From DASXMT01 sp036521415 (lineage in GTDB: Bacteria; Actinomycetota; Acidimicrobiia; Acidimicrobiales; RAAP-2), in NCBI GenBank assembly GCA_036521415.1, contig DATDHU010000125.1, positions 1-64,000 on the forward strand: a DNA stretch of 64,000 nt. Reading direction: 5' to 3'. The position numbers were made by a program, and so were the translations under genes. Position 1 is the stretch's first letter. Each line of letters starts with the position of its first letter. Of the stretch, positions 26,547 to 34,403 are shown piece after piece. The notes below the pieces were generated by a model. The model had not been told where the DNA came from. It saw only the letters and a list, made by a program, of their open reading frames with translations, and did not search any database.

Positions 26547-26605
26547 GGGATCCTTGTTGTCGTGGGATCCTTCGGGATCCTCGTCGTCTCGGGATCCTTG
26601 TTGGC
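26547..26605. repeat. Four short GGGATCC repeats
   Basis: GGGATCC occurs at 26547, 26564, 26574 and 26591, spaced 17, 10 and 17 bases; the first and fourth copies extend to GGGATCCTTGTTG. The array lies in the 169-base gap between two minus-strand genes. Read on the minus strand it could encode a repeated DP-TTRIP peptide, but no gene is supported. Confidence 0.5.
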
Positions 26606-26658
26606 GCCGAAAAGTCTACCGAGGCCGGGCCAAGCCCCCCGGCGGCGGGCCCCCGACC

Positions 26659-27033
26659 CTAGCGGTAGACCGCCGGGTCCTGCTGCAGCTCGACGGTGTT
26701 GCCCGACGGGTCCACGACCCAGATCTGCACGGTGGTGCCCTGTGCCCCTCGCGTGTACTCGATGCCCTCGGCCTCGAGCTCGGCCACCGCGGCGTCGAGG
26801 TCCTCGACCCCGAAGCACACGTGGGGGCCCGCAGGCCGGATGGGGCCCGGGCCCGCCGGGGCGTCTACCAGGTGGACCTGGGCGTCACCGACGGCGAACC
26901 AGTGGCCGTCGATGCCGGGGATCTCGGGACGGGGTAGGTCGCCGAGGGCGAACAGCCCCCGGTAGAAGCTCACGGCTCCGCCGAGGTCGCCCTCCACGTT
27001 GACGCTGTGATGCAAGATGCGGGTCAGCTTCAT
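26659..27033 (-). CDS. VOC family protein
   Basis: A 124-aa vicinal-oxygen-chelate protein. The first repeat opens LTRILHHSVNVEGDLGGAVSFY, the second contains PHVCFGVEDLDAAVAELEAEG, and the end reads WVVDPSGNTVELQQ, with His and Glu residues at the usual metal-ligand places. The ATG at 27033 overlaps the stop of the second VOC gene upstream (ATGA), so the pair is probably translated together and may form a heterodimer; dimers of single-domain VOC proteins are usual. Reaction unknown. Confidence 0.85.
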   Translation of the reverse strand: MKLTRILHHSVNVEGDLGGAVSFYRGLFALGDLPRPEIPGIDGHWFAVGDAQVHLVDAPAGPGPIRPAGPHVCFGVEDLDAAVAELEAEGIEYTRGAQGTTVQIWVVDPSGNTVELQQDPAVYR

Positions 27034-27455
27034 GACCGGCTCCCTGTATGGTCGCCGACAACGGCCGCCGGCGGGTCGGGCGGATCCTCGAGCTGTTCCA
27101 TCAACTCGAGGCGGATGTTCCCGGGCGCCTCGATGAAAGCGATGCGCCGCCGCCCGAAGGGACCTTCAACTTCGGTCGGGCCCCAGAGCACCCGATGGCC
27201 GGCGAGGTCGGCATCGAGATCATCGCTGAACATGGCCGGGTGCAAGAAGCACTCGTCGGGAAGGGACAGTGCGTCCTCGTAGATGGCCCGGGTGAACAAG
27301 GTGAGGCTGACCGGGCCGAGCTCCACGTCCGCCCGCTCGCTGCCGTTCCACTCCATCCGATCGTGCACCGTGCCCCCGACGGACCGGTAGAACGAGAGCG
27401 CCTGATCCAGGTCGGCGACCTTGAGGGCCAGGTTGGCCAGCCCGCTCACCGGCAT
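27030..27455 (-). CDS. VOC family protein, upstream partner
   Basis: A 141-aa glyoxalase/dioxygenase-fold protein: GLANLALKVADLDQALSFYRSVGG in the first repeat, LHPAMFSDDLDADLAG in the second, and IAFIEAPGNIRLELMEQL near the end, where E of RLELME is a likely metal ligand. An AAGGG tract upstream supports ATG at 27455. The Pro/Asp-rich tail (EDPPDPPAAVVGD) is disordered. It is coupled to the VOC gene at 26659 and lies 52 bases downstream of the Gfo/Idh/MocA gene on the same strand; the three may form one unit. Confidence 0.83.
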   Translation of the reverse strand: MPVSGLANLALKVADLDQALSFYRSVGGTVHDRMEWNGSERADVELGPVSLTLFTRAIYEDALSLPDECFLHPAMFSDDLDADLAGHRVLWGPTEVEGPFGRRRIAFIEAPGNIRLELMEQLEDPPDPPAAVVGDHTGSRS

Positions 27456-27507
27456 CGTCGGCCACGCCCTTCCCCGGCCACAGCGCCGCCATCATGGTCG
27501 GGCCGAG

Positions 27508-28623
27508 TTACCACGCTGCCCACCCTGTCGGGCTCACCGAGCCCTTGATGGTGCGGGGATCCACCCGCTCGCCCGTGTTGCCCGCTTCGTAGACGGCGAA
27601 GCACAGCTGCAGCACCTTCACGGCCTCATCGGCCGTCATGTCCGGGGTGGTCCCGGCCAACAGGGAGTCGATGAAATGGGCGGCCGAGCGATCGAACCCG
27701 CTTCCCCAGTTGGCGTCGATAACGGGGACCTCCCGCATCGACCCATTGCCGCCCTTCCCCTGGAAGAGCAGGACGGGAGCGAGGTCGAGCATCTCGCCGG
27801 TGCACCGAGTCACCCAGATGAAGCCCTCGTCGCCCTGGATCTCGAAGAACTCGTCGGCGCCGTAGTACGAGCTCCGGATCGACATCGACGGCGCGTAACT
27901 GACCTCCATCGAGCCGAGCAGGCGCTCCTCCTCGTACTCGAAGATGGCCACGCACGGCTCGAGGAAGAAGTCGCGACGCCGGACGATGGCCTGGACCGAA
28001 GTCACGTCTTGTCCGGCCAACCACAGCGCCATGGCGTACTTGTGCACGTTGTCGTCGAAGAGGTGCCCTCCTGGGCTCTGGTTATCGAGACGCCAGATGT
28101 AGCCCTCCGGCTGCAGGTCGGCCTGGAATTGCGAGTCCGTGGTGCCTACGATGGTCCTGATCCGCACGTTGCTGAGCTGGCCGATGGCCCCTGCCTCGAT
28201 CAGCTCCTTGGCCCGCTCGAGGGGCGGGTAGTGGCGGAAGCACTCGCTGATTCGGAGGGTCACACCATGCTCGGTCGCGGCCGCTTCCATCGCCCGGCCA
28301 TCTTCGATGGTGTTGGCCACGGGCTTCTGGCACGAGACGTGCTTGCCGGCCGCCAGTGCGGCCAGCACGTGGTCGCGGTGGAGGTGGGTGGGAGTGAGGA
28401 TCTCCACCGCGTCGATCCCGGGGTCGGACAGCAACTCGTCCAGGTCGGTGAAGACCGTGTCGACTCCCCAGGAGTCGGCCAGGTGCCGGGCCTTCGCCTG
28501 AATCGGGTCGCACACGGCCACCACGTCGCAGCGTTCGTGTTGCAGGTAGCCCTGCACGTTCACCGGTGCGATGTTCCCCGCGCCTACGACAGCGAGTCGG
28601 ATACGCCCACTGTTCGTTGACAT
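27508..28623 (-). CDS. Gfo/Idh/MocA family oxidoreductase
   Basis: A 371-aa NAD(P)-dependent dehydrogenase. The Rossmann motif is LAVVGAGNIAPVNVQG (10-25). TPTHLHRDHVLAALAAGKHVSCQKPVAN follows; here the conserved EKP of the family reads QKP, while the lysine is kept. The C-terminal alpha/beta domain contains SPGGHLFDDNVHKYAM, the GG-xxxD-xxxH motif carrying the catalytic His. Substrates of this family are usually sugars, inositols or cyclic polyols. A TACCTT box 8 bases before the ATG suggests a leaderless transcript. It is divergent from the alanine dehydrogenase gene. Confidence 0.9.
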   Translation of the reverse strand: MSTNSGRIRLAVVGAGNIAPVNVQGYLQHERCDVVAVCDPIQAKARHLADSWGVDTVFTDLDELLSDPGIDAVEILTPTHLHRDHVLAALAAGKHVSCQKPVANTIEDGRAMEAAATEHGVTLRISECFRHYPPLERAKELIEAGAIGQLSNVRIRTIVGTTDSQFQADLQPEGYIWRLDNQSPGGHLFDDNVHKYAMALWLAGQDVTSVQAIVRRRDFFLEPCVAIFEYEEERLLGSMEVSYAPSMSIRSSYYGADEFFEIQGDEGFIWVTRCTGEMLDLAPVLLFQGKGGNGSMREVPVIDANWGSGFDRSAAHFIDSLLAGTTPDMTADEAVKVLQLCFAVYEAGNTGERVDPRTIKGSVSPTGWAAW

Positions 28624-28631
28624 GGCACGCC

Positions 28632-28637
28632 AAGGTA
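28632..28637 (-). promoter_or_regulatory. Candidate leaderless -10 box (TACCTT) for the Gfo/Idh/MocA gene
   Basis: On the minus strand TACCTT is followed by 8 bases and then the ATG at 28623. It fits TANNNT, but the spacing is slightly longer than in the better cases in this window. Confidence 0.35.
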
Positions 28638-28745
28638 GCAGGAAGGGACGCCGGGGAGGGAAGGCGCAGACCGGCCGGGGCTACGGCGTAGGCTGCTCGG
28701 CCCGTGCTGCCGCCGACTCCGTGTGAGGCCTACATTGATCGTTCG

Positions 28746-29861
28746 ATGAACGTCGGCATTCCCAACGAGGTGACGGACAGCGAGTACCGGGTGGCGATGA
28801 CCCCGGCCGGCGCCCGAGAACTCCTCTCGGAGGGGCACACCGTCTTCATCGAGAAGGGCGCCGGCGTCGGATCGTCGATTCCCGATGGCGAGTTCGCCAC
28901 GGTGGGAGCCACCATCCTCGACTCCGCTGACGACGTCTGGGCCCACTCGGACCTGATCTGCAAGGTCAAAGAACCGCTTCCGGAGGAGTTCCACCGCCTC
29001 CGTCGGGACCTCGTACTGTTCAGCTACCTCCACCTGGCTGCCTCTCGACAGTGCACCAATGCCTTGTTGCGGGCGGGGACGACGGCCATCGCCTACGAGA
29101 CCGTGCAAATGCGGGACGGATCGTTGCCCCTCCTCACCCCCATGAGTGAGGTAGCCGGCCGCATGGCCCCGCTGATGGGGGCACACCATCTCATGAGCCC
29201 GGCCGGCGGTCGAGGAGTGCTCGTCTGCGGGGTCCCCGGTGTGCGGTGCGCCAAAGTGGTCATCCTGGGTGCCGGTGTCGCCGGGATGGCCGCGGCCACC
29301 TTGGCCGTGGGGATGCACTCCGACGTGTACGTCCTGGACCGCAATCTCGAGCGACTCCGGCAGGTGGACCACCACTTCCGCGGGGCGCTCGAAACACTGG
29401 CGTCGAGCACCCACGCCATCGAAGAGACGTGCGTGGACGCTGACATCGTCATCGGGGCGGTGCTGGTCGTCGGGGCCAGGGCCCCGAAACTGGTCTCCAA
29501 CCAGCTGGTGGCGCGCATGAGGCACGGTTCGGTGCTGGTCGACATCTCCGTCGATCAGGGCGGGTGCTTCGAGGCCACCCGTCCGACGACGCACACGGAT
29601 CCCACCTTCGAGGTCAACGGCTCGCTCTTCTACTGCGTGGCCAACATGCCCGGAGCCGTCCCCCACACCTCGACCCACGCCCTGGCCAACGCCACGCTGC
29701 CCTACATCAGCGAAATTGCCCAGCGGGGCTGGCGGGCGGCATGTGTTTCTGATCCCGCGCTGGCCCTGGGCGTCAACACGGTCGACGGTTCGGTGGTCTG
29801 TCCACCGGTGGCCGAGGCCCACGGGCTTCCCTCCCTGCCCCTGGCTGCCGTGCTGGCCTGA
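28746..29861 (+). CDS. ald: Alanine dehydrogenase
   Basis: A 371-aa enzyme for the reversible NAD-dependent deamination of L-alanine to pyruvate and ammonia; length and start match the family exactly. Key residues at canonical positions are R15, K75 in VKEP and H96 in YLHLAA; the Rossmann motif is VVILGAGVAGMAAA and the substrate region NMPGAVPHTSTHAL is intact. It opens MNVGIPNEVTDSEYRVAMTP. No ribosome site is obvious; TACATT lies 9 bases before the ATG at 28731-28736. It stands alone, divergent from the Gfo/Idh/MocA gene, and is followed by a GGCCGAA/TTCGGCC hairpin. The role is alanine catabolism or redox balance. Confidence 0.96.
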   Translation: MNVGIPNEVTDSEYRVAMTPAGARELLSEGHTVFIEKGAGVGSSIPDGEFATVGATILDSADDVWAHSDLICKVKEPLPEEFHRLRRDLVLFSYLHLAASRQCTNALLRAGTTAIAYETVQMRDGSLPLLTPMSEVAGRMAPLMGAHHLMSPAGGRGVLVCGVPGVRCAKVVILGAGVAGMAAATLAVGMHSDVYVLDRNLERLRQVDHHFRGALETLASSTHAIEETCVDADIVIGAVLVVGARAPKLVSNQLVARMRHGSVLVDISVDQGGCFEATRPTTHTDPTFEVNGSLFYCVANMPGAVPHTSTHALANATLPYISEIAQRGWRAACVSDPALALGVNTVDGSVVCPPVAEAHGLPSLPLAAVLA

Positions 29862-29875
29862 CACCTTCGACTTTG

Positions 29876-29893
29876 GGCCGAACATCTTCGGCC
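29876..29893 (+). terminator. Hairpin downstream of alanine dehydrogenase
   Basis: GGCCGAA, a CATC loop and TTCGGCC form a perfect 7-bp stem 15 bases after the ald stop. No T-run follows, so intrinsic termination is uncertain, as is usual in such GC-rich genomes. Confidence 0.5.
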
Positions 29894-29992
29894 GCCCCGG
29901 GTCCTGTCACCACTGTTCGTGAGCATCCACGACGAGGCTGACGACCGGCTTTCTAGAGTCCTGAGCTTTCCGTCGTGTTCGGATTGCCCACG

Positions 29993-30009
29993 TCCCGGCG
30001 AATCGGGAC
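29993..30009. repeat. Hairpin repeat, copy 1
   Basis: TCCCGGCGAATCGGGAC occurs here and again, identically, at 30206-30222. With the preceding G, this copy forms a 6-bp stem GTCCCG/CGGGAC around GCGAAT. Confidence 0.7.
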
Positions 30010-30032
30010 CAGTCGCTGAGAGTCGCCTACGA

Positions 30033-30070
30033 CAATTCGCCCAAAGGCGGGCAATTCGCCCAAAGGCGGG
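30033..30070. repeat. Perfect 19-base tandem duplication
   Basis: CAATTCGCCCAAAGGCGGG is present twice in direct tandem with no mismatch. Each unit contains the short inverted repeat CGCC-CAAA-GGCG, so RNA from this region would form two identical small hairpins. Confidence 0.8.
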
Positions 30071-30138
30071 CAAGAACGGAAGTGGTCGTCACCTTCCGAG
30101 GGTTGTCGCAAACCGGCGATTAGTCACTGTTAGTGGGC

Positions 30139-30208
30139 GACGGTCGTCGGCGTAGTCGAGAAAGATCGCATCGGACGGTCATCGGCGTAGTCGAGAAGGA
30201 TCGCATCC
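30139..30208. repeat. 35-base tandem duplication
   Basis: Two adjacent 35-base units begin GACGGTCGTCGG and GACGGTCATCGG and share GCGTAGTCGAGAA. They differ at three positions (G/A, A/G and a final G/C). There is no spacer, so this is not a CRISPR pair. Confidence 0.8.
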
Positions 30209-30222
30209 CGGCGAATCGGGAC
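30206..30222. repeat. Hairpin repeat, copy 2
   Basis: Identical 17-base copy of the element at 29993, starting 213 bases after it and overlapping the end of the 35-base tandem repeat. The stem here is 5 bp (TCCCG/CGGGA). Confidence 0.7.
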
Positions 30223-30702
30223 AAGGTGGCTCATGTCCTGGCACCGCCGGTCCGATGGAACTTCGATCACATGCAATGGAGCGCGAGGCGACGGGTGATC
30301 AGGGCGTGACCCTCGACGCCGGCACGACCGCCGCCGCGCTGCACTGCCGTGCCCAGAGACTCGCCCAGCCCATCCAGGCCGAGCAGACCTGGGATCCGGA
30401 CATCGCGTTCACCCTCGCCCAGGCGTTCCTGGTTGACCGAACGCCGGCCGGCTCGGCTGCCGACACCGATGCCTGTCCCCCGTCAACCAGTTGTGCCTGA
30501 CTATTGACTAGATTCTTCGACTATCAAAACCAGCTGGGTGAACGCGACGGTGCGCACGCCGCAGGGTACGGGAGCGCATGTCGCAGGAAAAGGGCGTGCA
30601 TGTCGCAGCATGAGGAAAGCAATTGGTGGAGCGGCCGCGCCCCGCTGTCCCCGACGGGGCGCCCCTCGACCAGCGACGTGAGATCGGCCCGGGTCGGGAA
30701 CG

Positions 30703-32802
30703 GTGCCTGAGCCGCTCGGGCGCGACCAGCGCTACATGCCCGGCCTCGACGGGCTGCGGGCTGTGGCCGTCCTCGGGGTCGTCGTGTTCCACCTGGGCTT
30801 TGGCTTCCTGCCCGGCGGCCTCCTCGGCGTCGCTGTCTTCTTCACCCTGAGCGGCTACCTGATCACGGACCTGTTGATGAGCGAATGGCGCTCCACGGGC
30901 CAGCTGCAGCTGGGTGACTTCTGGCTCAGGCGAGCCCGGCGGCTGCTGCCGGCCCTCTTCGTGATGCTGGCCGTGGTGGCCATCTGGGTCTCGGCCGGCG
31001 ACCCTGCCCAGCTCGGCGCGTTGCGAGGCGACGTCTTCTCTTCGGCCGTGTACGCCAACAACTGGTGGCTGATCTTCCACCACGTGTCCTACTTCGCCCG
31101 GTTCGGCCCCCCCTCCCCGCTGGGGAACCTCTGGTCTCTGGCCGTCGAGGAGCAGTTCTACCTGCTGTGGCCGTGGCTGCTCCTGGCCGGCTTGCTCTGG
31201 GTCAGGCGGGCGGGCAAGGGCCACAGCCGGGGTCGCATCAAGCGGCTGGCCCGCCGCCGCGACGTGCTCGTCGGTGTGACCGTGGTCGTCGCCCTGGCCT
31301 CGGCGTTGGAGATGGCGCTCTTGTACCACCCGACCCTCGACCCGACGCGGCTCTATGACGGTACCGACACCAGGGCCTTCGGGCTCCTCTTCGGGGCGGC
31401 CCTGGCCATGGTCTGGCCCAGCCGGCAGTTGAGCGCGGACGTCACGCCGGGTGCTCGCCGCCTGCTCGACACGATGGGGGTGGTCGGGCTGATCGGAATC
31501 GCGCTGCTGATGTGGCGCACAAATCAGTACTCGGCGTTCCTCTACCGCGGCGGCCTCGTCCTCCTCACCATCGCCACCCTCCTCGTCATCATGGCTGCCT
31601 CCCATCCCGCCACGTGGGTGAGCCGGGCGCTGGGGTGGGGACCACTGCGCTGGATCGGTCTGTGGTCGTACGCCATCTACCTCTGGCACTACCCGATCAT
31701 CGTCCTCACGACCCCGACCGTGACCCATGGCGTCGACCACCTCCGGGTCCTGCTCCAGGTGGTCGCCATCGTCGGCATCGCCGCCCTGTCCTGGCGGTTC
31801 ATCGAGACGCCGATCCGCCACGGAGCGCTGGGCCGGTGGTGGAAGAAGCTCAGGGTGGCCGGCGGGTACGCCGCCACCCGGTCAGCCCCAGCCCGGGCGG
31901 CAGTGATCGCGGCCGTGGTCGGGCTGGCCGCAACCACGCTGGCCCTCGGGGGTTGGATCCCGGCGGCACCGGCCAACACCTTGACCACGGCCACCGCGCC
32001 GAACCCGAACCTGGGCGGGACCGTGTCGAGAACAGAGCACCTCCATGTACCCACGACCACCACAACGACCACGACGACGCCGACGACGACGCCAGCGACG
32101 ACACCGACGACTCCCGTCGGAGGAGCCGGGGCGACCACCACCACCGCGACCACGGCTCCCCCCGCCCTGACGACCAGTTGCACGTCGGTGGCCGACCTCG
32201 GCGACTCGACTTCCGAGAGCCTGGTTTCCAACGACTACATCGACCCACCTCAACAGCTGCCGGCCCAGTTCGCCCGGGTCGGCGTCTCCGACGTCAACCT
32301 TCAGATCTCCGGCGCCCGCTCCACCGGTCCGGAGACGGTCGACAACCAGCCCAACGGGGACATGGTCGCCCAACAGCTCATCGCCCAGGGCTACAACGGA
32401 TGCTGGGTGATCGCCCTGGGCACCAACGATGCTGCCGACATCGCCGTCGGCTCCAACACCGACGCCCAGACCCGGATCCAGCGGCTCATGTCGATCATCG
32501 GCAACCAGCCAGTCCTGTGGATCAACACAGTCTCGATTCTCAGCAGCGGCGACTACGCCAACGCCAACATGCAGGCGTGGAACAACACCCTGGTGGCTGC
32601 CTGCCCGGCCTACCCCAACATGCGGGTCTATGACTGGGCCTCGGTGGCCCAGCCGGGCTGGTTCATACCGGACGGGATCCACTACTCGTCGGCGGGCTCG
32701 GTGCAACGGTCGGCCGATTTTGCCAATGCCCTGGCCAACGCCTTCCCGACCACGCCGGCGCCCAAGCACGGCACCGCCCCCAAGAATTGCGTGGTCCAGT
32801 AG
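30703..32802 (+). CDS. OafA/YrhL-type membrane acyltransferase with C-terminal SGNH domain
   Basis: A 699-aa protein of acyltransferase family 3, which O-acylates cell-surface glycans or lipids. Residues 1-420 hold about ten to eleven helices with YMPGLDGLRAVAVLGVVVFH (catalytic H30), FFTLSGYLIT, FWLRRARRLLPA and SLAVEEQFYLLWPW. A threonine/proline-rich linker (about 450-491) leads to an SGNH hydrolase-like domain (from 495): GDS at 500-502, GTND at 573-576 and DGIH at 657-660 give a plausible Ser-Asp-His triad outside the membrane. GTG at 30703 is the likely start. The binding-protein gene lies 148 bases downstream with its own probable -10 box. Confidence 0.9.
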   Translation: MPEPLGRDQRYMPGLDGLRAVAVLGVVVFHLGFGFLPGGLLGVAVFFTLSGYLITDLLMSEWRSTGQLQLGDFWLRRARRLLPALFVMLAVVAIWVSAGDPAQLGALRGDVFSSAVYANNWWLIFHHVSYFARFGPPSPLGNLWSLAVEEQFYLLWPWLLLAGLLWVRRAGKGHSRGRIKRLARRRDVLVGVTVVVALASALEMALLYHPTLDPTRLYDGTDTRAFGLLFGAALAMVWPSRQLSADVTPGARRLLDTMGVVGLIGIALLMWRTNQYSAFLYRGGLVLLTIATLLVIMAASHPATWVSRALGWGPLRWIGLWSYAIYLWHYPIIVLTTPTVTHGVDHLRVLLQVVAIVGIAALSWRFIETPIRHGALGRWWKKLRVAGGYAATRSAPARAAVIAAVVGLAATTLALGGWIPAAPANTLTTATAPNPNLGGTVSRTEHLHVPTTTTTTTTTPTTTPATTPTTPVGGAGATTTTATTAPPALTTSCTSVADLGDSTSESLVSNDYIDPPQQLPAQFARVGVSDVNLQISGARSTGPETVDNQPNGDMVAQQLIAQGYNGCWVIALGTNDAADIAVGSNTDAQTRIQRLMSIIGNQPVLWINTVSILSSGDYANANMQAWNNTLVAACPAYPNMRVYDWASVAQPGWFIPDGIHYSSAGSVQRSADFANALANAFPTTPAPKHGTAPKNCVVQ

Positions 32803-32853
32803 CCAGACGCGAAGCTCCGGTCACAACGACGCCCACCGGTCGGACAACTTGGC

Positions 32854-32859
32854 TAATGT
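32854..32859 (+). promoter_or_regulatory. Candidate -10 box (TAATGT) before the ABC importer genes
   Basis: TAATGT in a locally A/T-richer spot, 91 bases before the binding-protein ATG. No matching -35 box is evident. It is the best promoter candidate for the five-gene unit that follows. Confidence 0.3.
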
Positions 32860-32950
32860 ACCTGCGACGGCGGGCCTGGGGGGCCGAACCGGACGAGGTG
32901 GCCAGTCTTCTGGGCCAAATGCGATCGGCGCCGAAAAACCAAGGGGGAAC

Positions 32951-34333
32951 ATGATGGGATGGCTCAGGAGGTCTCCGGCAGTGAGTGTGCTGCTGGCCCT
33001 CGCACTGCTCGGTTCGACGGCCATGGTCACGGCTGTGTCCAGCGGAAACGCGGCAGCAGCGACAGTGACCACGTTCGGCAACCTGCCGACACCGTGCGGT
33101 CCGGGAAGCGCCAAGGGTGCGACCGAACAGGGGGTGACCGACACCTCCATCCACATCGCCTACGGCGACGATCGGGGCTACTCGGGCAGCCCGGGCCTCG
33201 ACCAGGAGATGGGCAACGCAATGAGGGCCTTCATCGGCTGGTGCAATGCCCAGGGGGGCATCAACGGACGCAAAGTAGTCGGTGACTACTACGACGCCGC
33301 AGTCCTCAACGCCAACACGGTCATGACCCAGGCCTGCAAGACCGACTTCATGCTGGTGGGCGAGGGGTTCGCCCTCGACCAGTCGGCCGAGCAGACCAGG
33401 CTCGGTTGCAACCTGGTCCAGGTGCCCGGCTTCGCCGTGGGATCGGATGTCGCCAACGCCTATGAGTCCTACCAGCCGACTCCGAACCCGGTGAACATGA
33501 GCCCGGTTTCGTCGGCCTACCAGGTGAAGGGGCTGTTCTCTTCCAAGGTGCAAAAGGTCGGCGAGTACATCGAGAACCTCTCCCCGGTCCAGGTGTCGAT
33601 GGCCAAGGCCAAGCAGGCCTTCCAACAGACGGGGTGGAAGTATCTCAACTGCCCGTTCCAGATCCAGTACACCGGCGAGCCCGACTACACGCCCTTCGCC
33701 CAGAAACTCCAGAGCTGCGGCGCCCAGGTCGTCTACACCGACGTCTCGCCCAGCCCGGAGCTCTACGGGATGCTGCAGGCCGACAACCAGCTGGGCTACA
33801 ACCCGATCTGGGTGGGCGACACCAACCTGTACTCGCCCCAGTTCGCCCAGTGGAACACGAGCGGCCTGGCCAACAACTTCTACGTCCGCTCGGCCTACGC
33901 GCCGCTGAACGCGTCCAACGCGGTCCCGGCGATAAAGCAGTACCTGTCGATCGTGTCGCCGACGGGCGCCACCAATCAGCTGGGCGAGCAGTCGGCGTCG
34001 GCGTTCCTCCTGTGGGCGACCGAGGCCAAGGCCTGCGGGTCCACACTGACCCGGCAGTGCATGGTCAACAAGCTGGCCACGGTCACGGCCTGGACGGGCG
34101 GAGGCCTGTCTGCCCCCGGAAACGTGTCCAAGAACACGCCGCCACAGTGCGGGGTGCTCCTCCGGCTGCAGAACACCAAGTACGTACAGGTAGTGCCGAA
34201 GAAGCTGGGGACCTACCAGTGCTCGTCCAAGTTCGTCGTGCCCAACACCGGGGTGGTCCTCGGGACGACGCTGAACGCACAGGGCTACTCGACCAAGTAC
34301 GTCACCCCGTCGGTGATCAAACCGCAGTCCTAA
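32951..34333 (+). CDS. ABC transporter substrate-binding protein (Liv/HAAT type)
   Basis: A 460-aa periplasmic-type binding protein of the branched-chain amino acid/hydrophobic substrate family. The N-terminal signal has RR, a hydrophobic core (VSVLLALALLGSTAMV) and a probable cleavage near NAAAA (residue about 36); no lipobox Cys is visible. The domain opens SIHIAYGDDRG and continues INGRKVVGDYYDAAV. About ten cysteines in the mature part suggest disulfides. A clear AAGGGGGAAC site precedes ATG 32951. It is followed by a strong hairpin and then the permease, so it is probably expressed above the permease. The ligand is unknown; aromatic, amide or steroid-like acids are possible as well as amino acids. 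Confidence 0.87.
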   Translation: MMGWLRRSPAVSVLLALALLGSTAMVTAVSSGNAAAATVTTFGNLPTPCGPGSAKGATEQGVTDTSIHIAYGDDRGYSGSPGLDQEMGNAMRAFIGWCNAQGGINGRKVVGDYYDAAVLNANTVMTQACKTDFMLVGEGFALDQSAEQTRLGCNLVQVPGFAVGSDVANAYESYQPTPNPVNMSPVSSAYQVKGLFSSKVQKVGEYIENLSPVQVSMAKAKQAFQQTGWKYLNCPFQIQYTGEPDYTPFAQKLQSCGAQVVYTDVSPSPELYGMLQADNQLGYNPIWVGDTNLYSPQFAQWNTSGLANNFYVRSAYAPLNASNAVPAIKQYLSIVSPTGATNQLGEQSASAFLLWATEAKACGSTLTRQCMVNKLATVTAWTGGGLSAPGNVSKNTPPQCGVLLRLQNTKYVQVVPKKLGTYQCSSKFVVPNTGVVLGTTLNAQGYSTKYVTPSVIKPQS

Positions 34334-34343
34334 CGCACGACGG

Positions 34344-34388
34344 CCCTCCGTCCAGGCCCAGGCGCCCGCTCGCGGCCTGGACGGAGGG
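34344..34388 (+). terminator. 15-bp intercistronic hairpin between binding protein and permease
   Basis: CCCTCCGTCCAGGCC (34344-34358) pairs perfectly with GGCCTGGACGGAGGG (34374-34388) around a 15-base loop. It starts 10 bases after the binding-protein stop and ends 15 bases before the permease ATG. No T-run follows. It is best read as a partial terminator or mRNA-stabilising stem giving excess binding protein. Confidence 0.75.
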
Positions 34389-34403
34389 GTAAAAGGGGTC
34401 ACG

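Larger units (their letters stand above)
29862..30702. other. Long non-genic stretch with short tandem and dispersed repeats
   Basis: This 841-base region between ald and the acyltransferase gene holds the ald hairpin, two copies of a 17-base hairpin, a perfect 19-base tandem duplication and a 35-base tandem duplication (listed separately). GCATGTCGCAG also occurs twice, at 30575 and 30598. Two weak plus-strand reading frames (30255-30500, 81 codons; 30504-30710) have no recognisable family or ribosome site. The stretch may be decayed coding or mobile DNA, or house a regulatory RNA; none of these can be shown. Confidence 0.6.

Noticed and set aside
26486..26818. Minus-strand ORF ending in repeated DP-TTRIP peptide
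   Set aside because: Most of it lies inside the VOC gene in another frame, and the repeat part is intergenic, so the peptide is probably a by-product of the GGGATCC repeats.
30033..30208. Possible CRISPR array
   Set aside because: The repeats are adjacent duplications of different units (19 and 35 bases) without spacers, and no cas genes are nearby.
30255..30500. 81-codon plus-strand ORF
   Set aside because: No ribosome site, no recognisable family, located in repeat-rich DNA; kept only as a remark in the region entry.
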